A DNA stretch of 41,545 bases from Prochlorococcus sp. AG-335-A05 (GTDB lineage Bacteria; Cyanobacteriota; Cyanobacteriia; PCC-6307; Cyanobiaceae), in assembly GCA_003282425.1 (NCBI GenBank), contig QBZF01000005.1:1-41545 (forward strand), in the 5' to 3' direction. The notes under the pieces are model-generated. The model searched no databases. It was given only the letters and a program-made list of their open reading frames with translations, and was not told where the DNA came from. The position numbers and the translations under genes are program-made. Below, piece after piece: positions 29,428-38,545 of this stretch; positions within the stretch are counted from its first letter, which is position 1, and each line of letters begins with the position of its first letter.

Positions 29428-31095
29428 ATGCTCAATATGCATAAACCTTTTCATCAGAAATACAGACCTCTTAACCTTGATGAGCTGGTTGGTCAAGAAT
29501 TTATATCAATCACTCTTAAACAAGCATTAATATCTCAAAAAATTGCCCCTGCTTATCTCTTTAATGGACCTAGAGGGACAGGAAAAACATCAAGTGCAAG
29601 AATATTTGCAAAATCATTAAATTGTCTATCATCTGAACAACCTACACCAAATCCATGTGGGAAATGCGAATTATGCATACAAATTACTGATGGTAATGCT
29701 CTAGATATTATTGAAATTGATGCCGCATCTAATACTGGAGTTGAAAATATACGAGAAATAATTGATAAAGCAAGATTTGCTCCTACTCAAGCTAGATGGA
29801 AAGTATATGTTATCGATGAATGTCATATGCTTTCAACAGCTGCATCAAATGCTTTACTCAAAACTATTGAAGAACCTCCTGAAAAAGTTGTTTTTATTCT
29901 TGCAACAACAAATCCTGAAAGAGTCATACATACCATTCAAAGTAGATGTCAGAAATTTGATTTTAAAAGAATCAGCTCAAATACTATCTTCCACAACCTT
30001 TCTGCAATAGCAAATAAAGAATCAATTAAATTTGAAGATCAAGCTCTTAAACTAATTGCAAAAAGATCGAATGGTGGAATGCGCGATGCACAAAGTTTAC
30101 TAGATCAATTAAGTCTTCTTCCTGATGGCGTAACTACTAAAAATGTTCTAAACTTGCTTGGGGAAGTATCCGAAAATGATTTAATTAATTTAATCAACGC
30201 ATTAATTAATAATGAGCCAGAGTCGTTATTAATTAGTTGTAATAACTTATATGATGTAGGAAATGAACCAAATGAGATATTAGTTGGTTTATTAAATATT
30301 ACTAGAGACCTTTTACTTAAAACTTTAAATAACAATTATTCAGAAATTTACTATACATCTATTGAATTTCAAAATGAATTAAATAAATTTTCTAACAAAA
30401 TTAGTAAGAGCAGAATTATTGACTGGCATAACAAGCTTAAGAATGTTGAATATCAAATCAAAACAAGCGACAATCCGAGATTATGGTTAGAAATACATCT
30501 AACAAGTCTTCTTGAAGAAAATATCAATCAAATAATAGTTAATAAGAAAGAATTTATTAATAATCAAGTTACCCCAGAAGATAATAAAAACCAAAATGAA
30601 TCTGAAGATTTCAATAAGAAAAAATTAATTAATAATCAAGATATTAACCGAAATTCTAAAAATGATAATCAAACTGATTATTTAAAAGAAAAATGGGAGC
30701 TAATTCTTTCTAAATTAGAATTGCCATCAACAAAAATGTTACTTTCTCAGCAAGCAGAACTTGCCAGTATTGATTCGAATGAAATTTTAATAGCATTATC
30801 TCCCAACTGGGAAAATATGATCAAAAGTCGAAAAGTAATAATTGAGAATGCTATAAAAAAAGTATTTGGGGATAAAGTAAAACTTAACTTTTCTAGCAAA
30901 AAAATTAATATTAATAATACTTCAAAATTACAGGAGAGAGTAATTAAGAAATCAAATGAAAATAAAGAAAGTCAAAGCACTGATTTTCAAAATTCGCCCT
31001 CCCCAACTAATAAACCTCAACCAGGATCCTATGATAATAGTTCCAAAAATTTAGCAAATTTTTTCAACGGAGAAATTATTGATTTAGATGAATAA
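29428..31095 (+). CDS. dnaX: DNA polymerase III gamma/tau subunit
   Basis: Clamp-loader ATPase. QKYRPLNLDELVGQE is the standard start, Walker A is GPRGTGKT (47-54), and the zinc module is C66, C77, C80 and C83. VIDECHML is the Walker B/DExx region and QSRCQKFDFKRI holds the arginine-finger segment. At 555 residues it is shorter than E. coli tau (643), with an Asn/Lys-rich linker (about 375-420) before a tau-like C-terminal part. Unlike the Synechocystis gene, no intein interrupts it. Two A-rich sites could allow frameshifting to a gamma-like product. It converges on the glycosyltransferase gene with a single intervening base. Confidence 0.95.
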   Translation: MLNMHKPFHQKYRPLNLDELVGQEFISITLKQALISQKIAPAYLFNGPRGTGKTSSARIFAKSLNCLSSEQPTPNPCGKCELCIQITDGNALDIIEIDAASNTGVENIREIIDKARFAPTQARWKVYVIDECHMLSTAASNALLKTIEEPPEKVVFILATTNPERVIHTIQSRCQKFDFKRISSNTIFHNLSAIANKESIKFEDQALKLIAKRSNGGMRDAQSLLDQLSLLPDGVTTKNVLNLLGEVSENDLINLINALINNEPESLLISCNNLYDVGNEPNEILVGLLNITRDLLLKTLNNNYSEIYYTSIEFQNELNKFSNKISKSRIIDWHNKLKNVEYQIKTSDNPRLWLEIHLTSLLEENINQIIVNKKEFINNQVTPEDNKNQNESEDFNKKKLINNQDINRNSKNDNQTDYLKEKWELILSKLELPSTKMLLSQQAELASIDSNEILIALSPNWENMIKSRKVIIENAIKKVFGDKVKLNFSSKKININNTSKLQERVIKKSNENKESQSTDFQNSPSPTNKPQPGSYDNSSKNLANFFNGEIIDLDE

Positions 31096-31096
31096 C

Positions 31097-32398
31097 TTAA
31101 ACACCGGTATGAAGTGTCTTCTTCCAGAGAATTTTTTTAGGAAAAATAGACATTTTTATTGTTACCCATGGTATAACTAAAAACCAATGAGATAGATATA
31201 CAAGAGAAACTAACATCATCATAAAATTGAGATTTTGTAAAACTGGACCTTCACTCTTGCACGAAGAGCCATACCAAACTGCAATTCCCGACAAAGTAAA
31301 TGCTGTTATGGAGATTGGCCAATAACTGGGTGATTTCTTGAGAGCAACACTTAAAATCAAATCTATCAAAGAAATAATAGGCAATGCATATTGCAAGATA
31401 AAGAAAAAGGTTAAATCAAACTTTTGAATAAGTTCAATTTTTTTTGAAAATAATTGCTCACCATAATCAAAAAATCTTTGCAAACCTCCTTCAGCCCATC
31501 TTTGCCTCTGTGAAAATAGAGCAGATATATTTTCAACTGCTTCTTCCATAACAGGAGGATCCCATAGAATCCCAATTTTTGCTTTAGAAAGTAAAAGCCT
31601 AAGGCTTAAATCCAAGTCATCAGTGACTGTATCTTCATTAAACGAACCACATTTAAGTAGAACTGCTTTCTTAATTAATTGACCATTACCTCTCAATTCA
31701 GATACTCCCGCAACAGATAATCTCCCATATTGAAAAATTGCATCCATTGCCATTTCCATAGACTGACAAGTAGTTAAAAAATTCTTTCTAACATTTATGA
31801 CGGATTTTCTTAATTGCACTGCTGACCAAGATCCCTCATAAACGAAACGAAATAGTCTTGGTAGAGTATCATTTTTTAATTGAGCATCAGCATCTAATAT
31901 TAATAGCCATTCTCCGTGTGTAAACTTTAAAGCATAATTTAATGCTCCTGATTTACCACCTCCAGCATTTGCAGATCTAGTAATTATTTTTAATTTATCA
32001 AACTCTTTAGATAACCTTTCCAAAATTAAAGGAGTCTTATCAGAACTACCATCATCAATGACATAAATATTTAATTTATTAATTGGATAATCTAAATTAA
32101 ATAATCTTTCAACTAATCTTGCAATAACATTTTCTTCATCTCTAGCAGCAACTAAAATATCGAGAACAGGTAATTTATCATCACTAAGTATCTTGTCGTT
32201 ATTTTGTGAAAAAACACTTCTTTTTATGTTTTTTGATATTACATTTAATCCATAACAAGCAACTAAAAAAGAAATCGTTATTGTAAAAAATAGAAAATGT
32301 TTGAATTGAAAGATATGCGGAATAGTACTTATTAATAAACAAACAACAAAAAATAAAAATGATTTTAATCTTCGATTTTTATAAAAACCGTTACTCAT
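31097..32398 (-). CDS. Membrane glycosyltransferase, family 2 (processive type)
   Basis: 433 residues. Two N-terminal membrane helices (about 12-29 and 34-52) precede a GT-A domain. That domain contains ILVAARDEENVIARL, VIDDGSSD (113-120), the DxD motif LDADAQ (168-173), VTDDLDLSLRL (258-268) and QRQRW (297-301). Several C-terminal helices follow. The D, DxD, TDD and QxxRW set is that of processive enzymes such as cellulose, hyaluronan and poly-GlcNAc synthases, so it may extend an envelope polysaccharide. The sugar is unknown. It is 28 bp downstream of the SpoIID-like gene, probably in one transcript. Confidence 0.9.
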   Translation of the reverse strand: MSNGFYKNRRLKSFLFFVVCLLISTIPHIFQFKHFLFFTITISFLVACYGLNVISKNIKRSVFSQNNDKILSDDKLPVLDILVAARDEENVIARLVERLFNLDYPINKLNIYVIDDGSSDKTPLILERLSKEFDKLKIITRSANAGGGKSGALNYALKFTHGEWLLILDADAQLKNDTLPRLFRFVYEGSWSAVQLRKSVINVRKNFLTTCQSMEMAMDAIFQYGRLSVAGVSELRGNGQLIKKAVLLKCGSFNEDTVTDDLDLSLRLLLSKAKIGILWDPPVMEEAVENISALFSQRQRWAEGGLQRFFDYGEQLFSKKIELIQKFDLTFFFILQYALPIISLIDLILSVALKKSPSYWPISITAFTLSGIAVWYGSSCKSEGPVLQNLNFMMMLVSLVYLSHWFLVIPWVTIKMSIFPKKILWKKTLHTGV

Positions 32399-32426
32399 AA
32401 ATGCTAACTTATAATTTTTATTTTAA

Positions 32427-33965
32427 TTATTGAGACAATATCTCAATTTTTTTAATTTTTGTTCCCTTATAATAATGATTCAATATTTGTTGATAAGTAA
32501 AACCTAATTCAGCCATTTCTATCGCTCCTGATTGAGATAAACCTACACCATGACCGAAGCCTCCTCCTTTAAAAAGCCAAAGATTATCATTTAATTTATT
32601 AATAGTAAATAAATTACTCGGCAAAAAACTCAATATTCGACGGATATCATCTTTTACTAGAATTATTGGTTTCTTTAAATTTTTTAACTTAATTTCTAAT
32701 TTTATTACTCTTCCACTGAAACCTCTTTTAATAATATTAAGATCAACAAAATCTGATTTCTCCTCAATTAATTGATTATTTAATAGATTATTTTGGATCG
32801 TCTCATTAGACAGTATTTTCTCCCATCGAAAAAGAGAATGTTTCTTACCATAAACTTTTTCATCTGCAAACTCGAGGAATTTATTTAATTCATCCCCATT
32901 TTTAATTGGAAGCTTAAAAGCTTTTTTTAAAGAACCTAAACCATCAATCATTGAACTAAGATAATTATAATCTTTTATTTGCCAAGATTCACTTGCACTA
33001 GCTGATATTCCTCCATTAGATCCATGATAAAAAGAATTAATTGGTTTCCTTTTATAAGTGATTATTAAATTTGAAGTATCTTCTATCGCTTTATGTACAT
33101 TTTTATATTCAATCACAGGAGGTTTATAAACTTGGCATTGAGTAGTTATACACAAATGATAATTATCGATTTTAAATCTATCAGAATTATAAAGTGCCCA
33201 AGTTCTCGCAATTACTGCTTGTGCTTTCAATGCCTCTAAAGGAGAATTAGAGCCAATTTCATGTGGCAGAACACCTTTTAAGTAATCATCAAATTTGATT
33301 TTCTGGATCAACGTCCAAGTTCCATAAGAATCTTTAGCTAAATAAAACTTTTTACCAAAATTGATATCATCAATTAATATCTCTTTAGACGAATATATAT
33401 ATATCGGGCCTTGGAGTTCATGTTGCGAGTACTCAGTAACAAGGAAAGGAGTAATTGTTGAATTGTACGATTTTTTATACAGTCTATAGTTTAGTTTTTT
33501 ATCAGGAAGATTTTTGCCAACTGGAATCCAAACTTCCCAATTGTTTGGAAAGGCAACTAAAGCTGGATAACCTTTTTCTTTTAATTTTTCAGCTTGCTTT
33601 TGTGCAGATTCATAGCTTGCAAATGGACCAAATACTAGTCTTTCAACATTAAAAGGGGTTTTCAAGATTTTTTTCTTCAAAACAATATTTATTTTTTTGG
33701 ATTTGTGTTTTACACCATTTGTAGAATGGAGTTTTAAGAAATCATTTTTTGTAGTAAAAGTAATACTATTTTTTTCTTGAAAATTATCACTCTTAGCTCC
33801 TAAGTATTGTTTTAATCCGATTAAAAAATTACCTTTTTTTAATTCTTGAGTAAGATTTATTTTTGAAGATTCTTCTGCTAAGCCAGTTAATGTCAATATT
33901 GGAAAAATTGAACAAAATAACCAACATCCATAAATCAGAAACTTTAAGTTCAATTTGCGCAGCAT
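32427..33965 (-). CDS. SpoIID/LytB-domain protein with SPOR-like domain
   Basis: 512 residues. A signal peptide or anchor spans residues about 8-30. Residues about 105-150 (VERLVFGPFASYESAQKQAEKLKEKGYPALV and WIPVG) look like a SPOR domain, which binds denuded peptidoglycan glycan strands. From about 185 the SpoIID/LytB domain follows, with DDYLKGVLPHEIG, EALKAQAVIARTWAL, FYHGSNGG and the C-terminal GGGFGHGVGLSQSGAIEMAELG. In Bacillus, SpoIID is a lytic transglycosylase and LytB enhances the LytC amidase, so a role in peptidoglycan remodelling is likely. It is divergent from rpmI over 91 bp. Confidence 0.92.
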   Translation of the reverse strand: MLRKLNLKFLIYGCWLFCSIFPILTLTGLAEESSKINLTQELKKGNFLIGLKQYLGAKSDNFQEKNSITFTTKNDFLKLHSTNGVKHKSKKINIVLKKKILKTPFNVERLVFGPFASYESAQKQAEKLKEKGYPALVAFPNNWEVWIPVGKNLPDKKLNYRLYKKSYNSTITPFLVTEYSQHELQGPIYIYSSKEILIDDINFGKKFYLAKDSYGTWTLIQKIKFDDYLKGVLPHEIGSNSPLEALKAQAVIARTWALYNSDRFKIDNYHLCITTQCQVYKPPVIEYKNVHKAIEDTSNLIITYKRKPINSFYHGSNGGISASASESWQIKDYNYLSSMIDGLGSLKKAFKLPIKNGDELNKFLEFADEKVYGKKHSLFRWEKILSNETIQNNLLNNQLIEEKSDFVDLNIIKRGFSGRVIKLEIKLKNLKKPIILVKDDIRRILSFLPSNLFTINKLNDNLWLFKGGGFGHGVGLSQSGAIEMAELGFTYQQILNHYYKGTKIKKIEILSQ

Positions 33966-34056
33966 AAGTTTGACATTACCTCTTCAATTCAAAACTTTAA
34001 TTTGCACCAATGCATATAAAGGTTTAGATTATCTAGATTAAACATTATCAAGAAAA

Positions 34057-34254
34057 ATGTCTAAACTTAAAACTCGTAAATCAGCAGCTAAAAGATTTAA
34101 AGCTACTGCTACGGGTAAATTTACTAGAAGAAGAGCTTTCCATAATCATTTATTAGATCACAAAAGCTCAAAATTGAAGAGACATCTTAAAACAAAAGCT
34201 GTTGTTGATGAAAGAGATGCTGATAATGTAAAATTAATGATTCCCTACGCTTAA
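34057..34254 (+). CDS. rpmI: 50S ribosomal protein L35
   Basis: 65 residues with the L35 signature: [31 protein letters not shown], then [26 protein letters not shown]. Strongly basic, as expected for an rRNA-buried protein of the large subunit. It starts the rpmI-rplT pair and is 30 bp ahead of rplT. In this genome it is not behind infC. Confidence 0.97.
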   Translation: MSKLKTRKSAAKRFKATATGKFTRRRAFHNHLLDHKSSKLKRHLKTKAVVDERDADNVKLMIPYA

Positions 34255-34284
34255 GAGCATTCAAATTACTTTTAAATTAAATTT

Positions 34285-34632
34285 ATGGCACGCGTTAAAA
34301 GAGGCAACATAGCCAGAAAAAGAAGAAACAAAATCTTAAACCTTGCAAAAGGTTTCAGAGGAGGAAACAAAAATCTTTTTAGAACAGCAAACCAAAGAGT
34401 AATGAAAGCTCTCTGCAACGCTTATAGAGATAGAAGAAGAAGAAAAAGAGATTTTAGAAGACTTTGGATTTCAAGAATAAATGCCTCAGCAAGAATTAAT
34501 GGCACAAATTACAGCAAATTAATTAATGGTATGAAGAGCTCCGACATAATTATCAATCGAAAAATGATGGCACAACTAGCTTTGAGCGATCCACAATGTT
34601 TTGAAAAAATAGTTTCTACCGTTAGCAATTAA
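34285..34632 (+). CDS. rplT: 50S ribosomal protein L20
   Basis: 115 residues. The basic N-terminal helix ([25 protein letters not shown]) and the globular part ([40 protein letters not shown]-like [14 protein letters not shown]) are diagnostic. L20 is needed early in 50S assembly and represses its own operon in several bacteria. No pseudoknot-type leader was recognised in the 91 bp before rpmI. Confidence 0.98.
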   Translation: MARVKRGNIARKRRNKILNLAKGFRGGNKNLFRTANQRVMKALCNAYRDRRRRKRDFRRLWISRINASARINGTNYSKLINGMKSSDIIINRKMMAQLALSDPQCFEKIVSTVSN

Positions 34633-34667
34633 ATTAAAATAAAATTGTGAACAATCTATTATAAGTA

Positions 34668-35225
34668 ATGGAAATATCTTCCTTTCAATCCTATTTGATC
34701 ATACTTTTTATAGTACTTATAATAATCTCTATTTTTGTATTTCGACAATTTCTTAGGACAAGAAAAGAAGAATTAAATTTAGTAAAATTTGAGCAAAAAG
34801 GCTTAAATTCACTAACAAAAGCTTCTGAATTATATGAATTTGGCTCTATCCAAATTAAAAAAAGATTATACACAGAGGCCACTAAGACTTTTCTGAAAGC
34901 TATTGAATCTTATAATAATGAACCTGAAGAAGCAAAAGCTATCATTGAAAATGCTCTCGGTTTTTCTTATGCAGCGCAAAATGAATTTAAAAAAGCAATC
35001 AAGCACTATAACTCTGCTATAAAATCACTCCCTGAATATACAGTCGCTTTAAATAATCTTGCATCCGCACAACAAAGATTGCTGGAATATGATTTAGCAT
35101 ATGCAACTTATAAGAAAGTTTTAGTAATAGATCCAAACAACAAAACAGCAATTAAAAAAAGTAAAGAACTTGAAAAAAGAAATAATTACACCCCTTACAA
35201 AGGAATAAAAGATAAAGGATTTTAA
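34668..35225 (+). CDS. Membrane-anchored TPR protein
   Basis: 185 residues. One N-terminal membrane helix (about 8-26, [17 protein letters not shown]) is followed by a short basic stretch. About three tetratricopeptide repeats then follow ([80 protein letters not shown]). It is probably a scaffold on one face of the membrane; the partner is unknown. It sits 35 bp after rplT and one base ahead of thiG, so it is cotranscribed with both. Confidence 0.9.
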   Translation: MEISSFQSYLIILFIVLIIISIFVFRQFLRTRKEELNLVKFEQKGLNSLTKASELYEFGSIQIKKRLYTEATKTFLKAIESYNNEPEEAKAIIENALGFSYAAQNEFKKAIKHYNSAIKSLPEYTVALNNLASAQQRLLEYDLAYATYKKVLVIDPNNKTAIKKSKELEKRNNYTPYKGIKDKGF

Positions 35226-35226
35226 A

Positions 35227-36024
35227 ATGAAAGAAGATTCATCTTTACAAATTGGAGGTAAAAGCTTCTCAAGTAGATTGATGGTTGGTACAGGAAAATA
35301 TAAGTCTTCAGAAGTAATGAGAGAGAGTTTAGCGAATACTGAATCTGAAATAGTGACTGTCGCAGTAAGAAGAATTCAAAATAATCAAAATGGTGAAAAT
35401 TTACTGGAAAAAATTGATTGGAACAAATTCTGGATGCTTCCTAATACTGCTGGTTGCAGCAATTCAGATGAAGCAATAAGAATAGCAATTTTGGGAAGAG
35501 AACTTGCCAAATTATCAGGTCAAGAAGAAAATAATTTCGTCAAATTAGAAGTTATTCCTGATAAAAAATATTTGTTGCCTGATCCTATTGAAACCCTTAA
35601 AGCAGCTGAAATATTGATAAATAAAAATTTTATTGTTCTTCCATATATAAATGCTGATCCAATATTAGCTAAAAAGTTAGAAGAGATAGGTTGTTCAACT
35701 GTGATGCCATTAGGGTCACCTATTGGCTCCGGACAAGGCCTTTTAAATTTATCTAATATATCCATTATTATTGAAAATTCTAATATTCCAGTAATAATTG
35801 ATGCAGGCATAGGTGTACCTAGTGAAGCTTCTCAGGCTATGGAACTTGGAGCAGATGGAGTTTTAATCAATAGTGCTATCGCATTAGCTCAAAACCCCTT
35901 AAAAATGGCTAAAGCGATGAATTATGGGGTAAAAGCAGGAAGAGACGCTTTTTTAGCGGGAAGAATTGAGATGCAGAGGCTAGCAAGCGCTAGTTCACCT
36001 GAAAAAAACATATCAATAAAATAA
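35227..36024 (+). CDS. thiG: Thiazole synthase
   Basis: Forms the thiazole phosphate ring of thiamine from deoxyxylulose 5-phosphate, dehydroglycine and ThiS thiocarboxylate. GTGKY is at 21-25, the Schiff-base lysine is K106 in VKLEVIPD, and [12 protein letters not shown] and [31 protein letters not shown] form the phosphate-binding end of the barrel. At 265 residues it has the usual size. An AT-only inverted repeat that could act as a weak terminator starts 12 bases after the stop. Confidence 0.96.
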   Translation: MKEDSSLQIGGKSFSSRLMVGTGKYKSSEVMRESLANTESEIVTVAVRRIQNNQNGENLLEKIDWNKFWMLPNTAGCSNSDEAIRIAILGRELAKLSGQEENNFVKLEVIPDKKYLLPDPIETLKAAEILINKNFIVLPYINADPILAKKLEEIGCSTVMPLGSPIGSGQGLLNLSNISIIIENSNIPVIIDAGIGVPSEASQAMELGADGVLINSAIALAQNPLKMAKAMNYGVKAGRDAFLAGRIEMQRLASASSPEKNISIK

Positions 36025-36035
36025 TTTGATTCTTG

Positions 36036-36060
36036 AAAAAATTTTAATAACAAATTTTTT
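36036..36060 (+). terminator. Possible weak terminator after thiG
   Basis: A perfect 9-bp inverted repeat, AAAAAATTT and AAATTTTTT, surrounds a 7-nt loop and ends in six T residues. It lies 12 bases after the thiG stop. The stem has no G-C pair, so as an intrinsic terminator it would be weak. Position and T-tail are the only support. Confidence 0.35.
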
Positions 36061-36080
36061 AACTAAAGAGAAAAGATTTG

Positions 36081-36113
36081 AAACTTTTTACAAACTTTTT
36101 ACAATCTTTTTTC
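36081..36113 (+). promoter_or_regulatory. Triple 11-bp direct repeat upstream of sqdB
   Basis: Three tandem units AAACTTTTTAC, AAACTTTTTAC and AATCTTTTTTC. Read as 8-bp cores they are CTTTTTAC, CTTTTTAC and CTTTTTTC separated by 3-bp spacers. An 11-bp phase puts each core on the same face of the helix, the layout used by OmpR/PhoB-class response regulators. The array lies 67-99 bp before the sqdB start, just upstream of a plausible promoter. The first two units also contain TTTACA repeats like the HLR1 site of RpaB, but spaced 11 and not 10 bp. Confidence 0.5.
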
Positions 36114-36169
36114 GCATTTTGGAAGCACTCTGTAGTAATTTAATAAATGTAAAATGATATTTTAATTCT

Positions 36170-36173
36170 GGAG
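36170..36173 (+). promoter_or_regulatory. Shine-Dalgarno sequence of sqdB
   Basis: GGAG lies six bases before the GTG at 36180. Most genes in this window lack a clear Shine-Dalgarno sequence, so this one supports the GTG as the sqdB start. Confidence 0.6.
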
Positions 36174-36179
36174 TTTTGA

Positions 36180-37373
36180 GTGAAAGTAATTGTTCTTGGT
36201 GGAGATGGTTTTTGCGGTTGGCCTTGTGCGGTGAATTTAGCAGAACAAAATCATGAGGCTATTATAGTTGACAACCTAAGTCGCAGAAAAATAGATATTG
36301 ATCTTGAAGTGGAATCGTTAACCCCAATTTCTTCTATAAATGAAAGACTTTCTGCATGGGAAGAGACCGGTGGAAAACCAATAAAATTTGTCAATATTGA
36401 TCTTTCGAAACAATATCAAAAATTACTAAATTTACTTATAGAAGAAAAACCTGATTCGATTGTACATTTTGCTGAACAAAGAGCTGCACCATACTCAATG
36501 AAATCAAGTTATACCAAAAGATATACAGTTGATAATAATGTGAATGGTACTCACAATTTACTTGCTGCAATTGTAGAAAGTAATTTAGATATTCATATTG
36601 TTCATTTAGGAACCATGGGAGTATATGGATATGGATCACATAGAGGCGCAACAATTCCTGAAGGTTATTTAAAAGTTGAAGTACCTCAACCGGATGGAAG
36701 TCGTTTTGAAGAAGAAATTCTTCATCCCGCCAGTCCTGGCAGCGTTTACCATATGACAAAGACATTAGATCAATTATTATTTCTTTATTACAATAAGAAC
36801 GACTTGATTAGGATTACAGATTTACATCAAGGCATTGTTTGGGGCACAAATACAAAAACAACATTAAAAGATCCAAGATTGACAAATAGATTCGATTACG
36901 ACGGCGATTACGGTACTGTTCTGAATAGATTTCTCATGCAAGCAGCAATCGGATATCCCCTTACTGTTCATGGGACAGGAGGACAAACAAGAGCTTTTAT
37001 ACATATAAAAGATTCAGTAAAATGCGTCCAACTAGCTCTAGAAAATCCTCCACAATCTGGCGAACGAGTAAAAATTTTTAATCAAATGACAGAAAGTCAC
37101 CAAGTTGGCGAATTAGCTAAAAAAGTTGCTTCTCTTACTGGAGCCGAAATAAATTATTTACCAAATCCTCGAAATGAAGCTGTCGAAAATGATTTAATAG
37201 TTGATAATAAATGCTTCATAGAATTGGGGCTTAATCCCACCACTCTTGATAATGGCTTATTAGAAGAAGTTGTTGAAGTAGCTAAAAAATACTCTATGAG
37301 ATGTGATAAAAAAAGAATTCCTTGTATTTCAACTTGGACGAAAAAACAGGCTAAAGCAATAAAAACTAATTAA
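36180..37373 (+). CDS. sqdB: UDP-sulfoquinovose synthase
   Basis: Makes UDP-sulfoquinovose from UDP-glucose and sulfite for the sulfolipid SQDG, a thylakoid lipid that replaces phospholipid in phosphate-poor oceans. It is an extended SDR enzyme. The NAD motif is GGDGFCGW (7-14), the catalytic threonine T145 is in LGTMGVYG, and the Y-x3-K is Y190/K194 in YHMTK. Typical SQD1 segments are NVNGTHNLLAAI and DLHQGIVWGT. At 397 residues it is full length. The start is GTG with a good GGAG. sqdX follows after 27 bp. A phased direct repeat upstream suggests regulation by a response regulator. Confidence 0.97.
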   Translation: MKVIVLGGDGFCGWPCAVNLAEQNHEAIIVDNLSRRKIDIDLEVESLTPISSINERLSAWEETGGKPIKFVNIDLSKQYQKLLNLLIEEKPDSIVHFAEQRAAPYSMKSSYTKRYTVDNNVNGTHNLLAAIVESNLDIHIVHLGTMGVYGYGSHRGATIPEGYLKVEVPQPDGSRFEEEILHPASPGSVYHMTKTLDQLLFLYYNKNDLIRITDLHQGIVWGTNTKTTLKDPRLTNRFDYDGDYGTVLNRFLMQAAIGYPLTVHGTGGQTRAFIHIKDSVKCVQLALENPPQSGERVKIFNQMTESHQVGELAKKVASLTGAEINYLPNPRNEAVENDLIVDNKCFIELGLNPTTLDNGLLEEVVEVAKKYSMRCDKKRIPCISTWTKKQAKAIKTN

Positions 37374-37400
37374 AAATAGTTTTATATCTAACTTAAAAAA

Positions 37401-38534
37401 GTGAAAATCGCATTCTTTACTGAAACTTTTCTACCTAAAGTTGACGGAATAGTAACAAGACTAACTAAAACCATCGAATTTTTAACAAAAAATGGTGATG
37501 AAGTTATAGTGTTTTGTCCTGAAGGATGTCCTGATTTTTATAAAGGAGCAACAATAATAGGAGTTGCTGCAATGCCGCTACCTTTATATCCTGAATTAAA
37601 ATTAGGCTTACCTGGCCCTGCAGTCTCTGATAAGTTAGAAGAATTCAAGCCAGACTTAGTACATGTAGTTAATCCCGCTGTACTTGGACTTGGAGGTATA
37701 TGGCTAGCAAAAACAAACAATATTCCACTAATTGCAAGTTACCATACACATCTTCCTAAATATCTTGAACACTACGGAATGGGAATGTTAGAACCCCTTT
37801 TATGGGAGTTGTTAAAAGCAGCTCATAATCAAGCCTTATTAAATCTTTGCACCTCAACTGCAATGGTTAATGAACTCGAAGATAAAGGAATACAGAGGAC
37901 TGCTTTATGGCAAAGAGGTGTCGACACTGAAAACTTCAGACCAGAATTAAGAAGCAAAAAAATGAGAGAAAAATTATTTGGAAAATATCAAAATACTGAT
38001 TCACTTTTGATTTATGTGGGTAGATTATCGGCAGAAAAGCAAATTGAAAGGATTAAACCTGTATTAGATAATATACCCGGAACATGTCTCGCTCTAGTGG
38101 GAGATGGACCATACAGGGGACAGTTAGAAAAGATTTTTGAAAACACAAAAACAAATTTTATAGGTTATTTGTCTGGTGAAGAGCTAGCCAGTGCATACGC
38201 ATCTGGAGATATATTCTTATTCCCATCAAGCACAGAAACTCTCGGATTAGTTTTGTTAGAAGCAATGGCTGCAGGATGCCCAGTAATAGGGGCTAATAAA
38301 GGAGGTATCCCAGATATTATCAATGATGGGATAAATGGTTGCTTATATAACCCAGATGAAAAAGACAACGGAGAAAGAAGTTTAATTGAAGCTACTAAAA
38401 AAATCCTGGCAGATAAAAATAAAAAAGAAGCTATGAGTAAAGAAGCTAGGAAAGAAGCTGAACAATGGAGTTGGAACCAAGCTACACTTCAATTACAAAA
38501 ATATTATTCAGAAACACTAGAAAATATCTCCTAA
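37401..38534 (+). CDS. sqdX: Sulfoquinovosyltransferase (SQDG synthase)
   Basis: Transfers sulfoquinovose from UDP-sulfoquinovose to diacylglycerol. It is a GT4-type GT-B enzyme. The N-terminal domain has FFTETFLPKVDGIVTRL and SYHTHLPKYLEHYG. The C-terminal nucleotide-binding domain has YVGRLSAEKQIE, LVGDGPYRGQLE and the E-x7-E motif E279/E287 in TETLGLVLLEAMAAGCPVIG. At 377 residues from a GTG start it matches cyanobacterial SqdX. Its position directly after sqdB makes the function clear. It ends 11 bp from the convergent small ORF. Confidence 0.96.
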   Translation: MKIAFFTETFLPKVDGIVTRLTKTIEFLTKNGDEVIVFCPEGCPDFYKGATIIGVAAMPLPLYPELKLGLPGPAVSDKLEEFKPDLVHVVNPAVLGLGGIWLAKTNNIPLIASYHTHLPKYLEHYGMGMLEPLLWELLKAAHNQALLNLCTSTAMVNELEDKGIQRTALWQRGVDTENFRPELRSKKMREKLFGKYQNTDSLLIYVGRLSAEKQIERIKPVLDNIPGTCLALVGDGPYRGQLEKIFENTKTNFIGYLSGEELASAYASGDIFLFPSSTETLGLVLLEAMAAGCPVIGANKGGIPDIINDGINGCLYNPDEKDNGERSLIEATKKILADKNKKEAMSKEARKEAEQWSWNQATLQLQKYYSETLENIS

Positions 38535-38545
38535 ATTTCTATGAG

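Noticed and set aside
29428-31095. Possible intein in dnaX, as known in Synechocystis
   Set aside because: The clamp-loader motifs run through without interruption, and no splicing block is visible in the translation.
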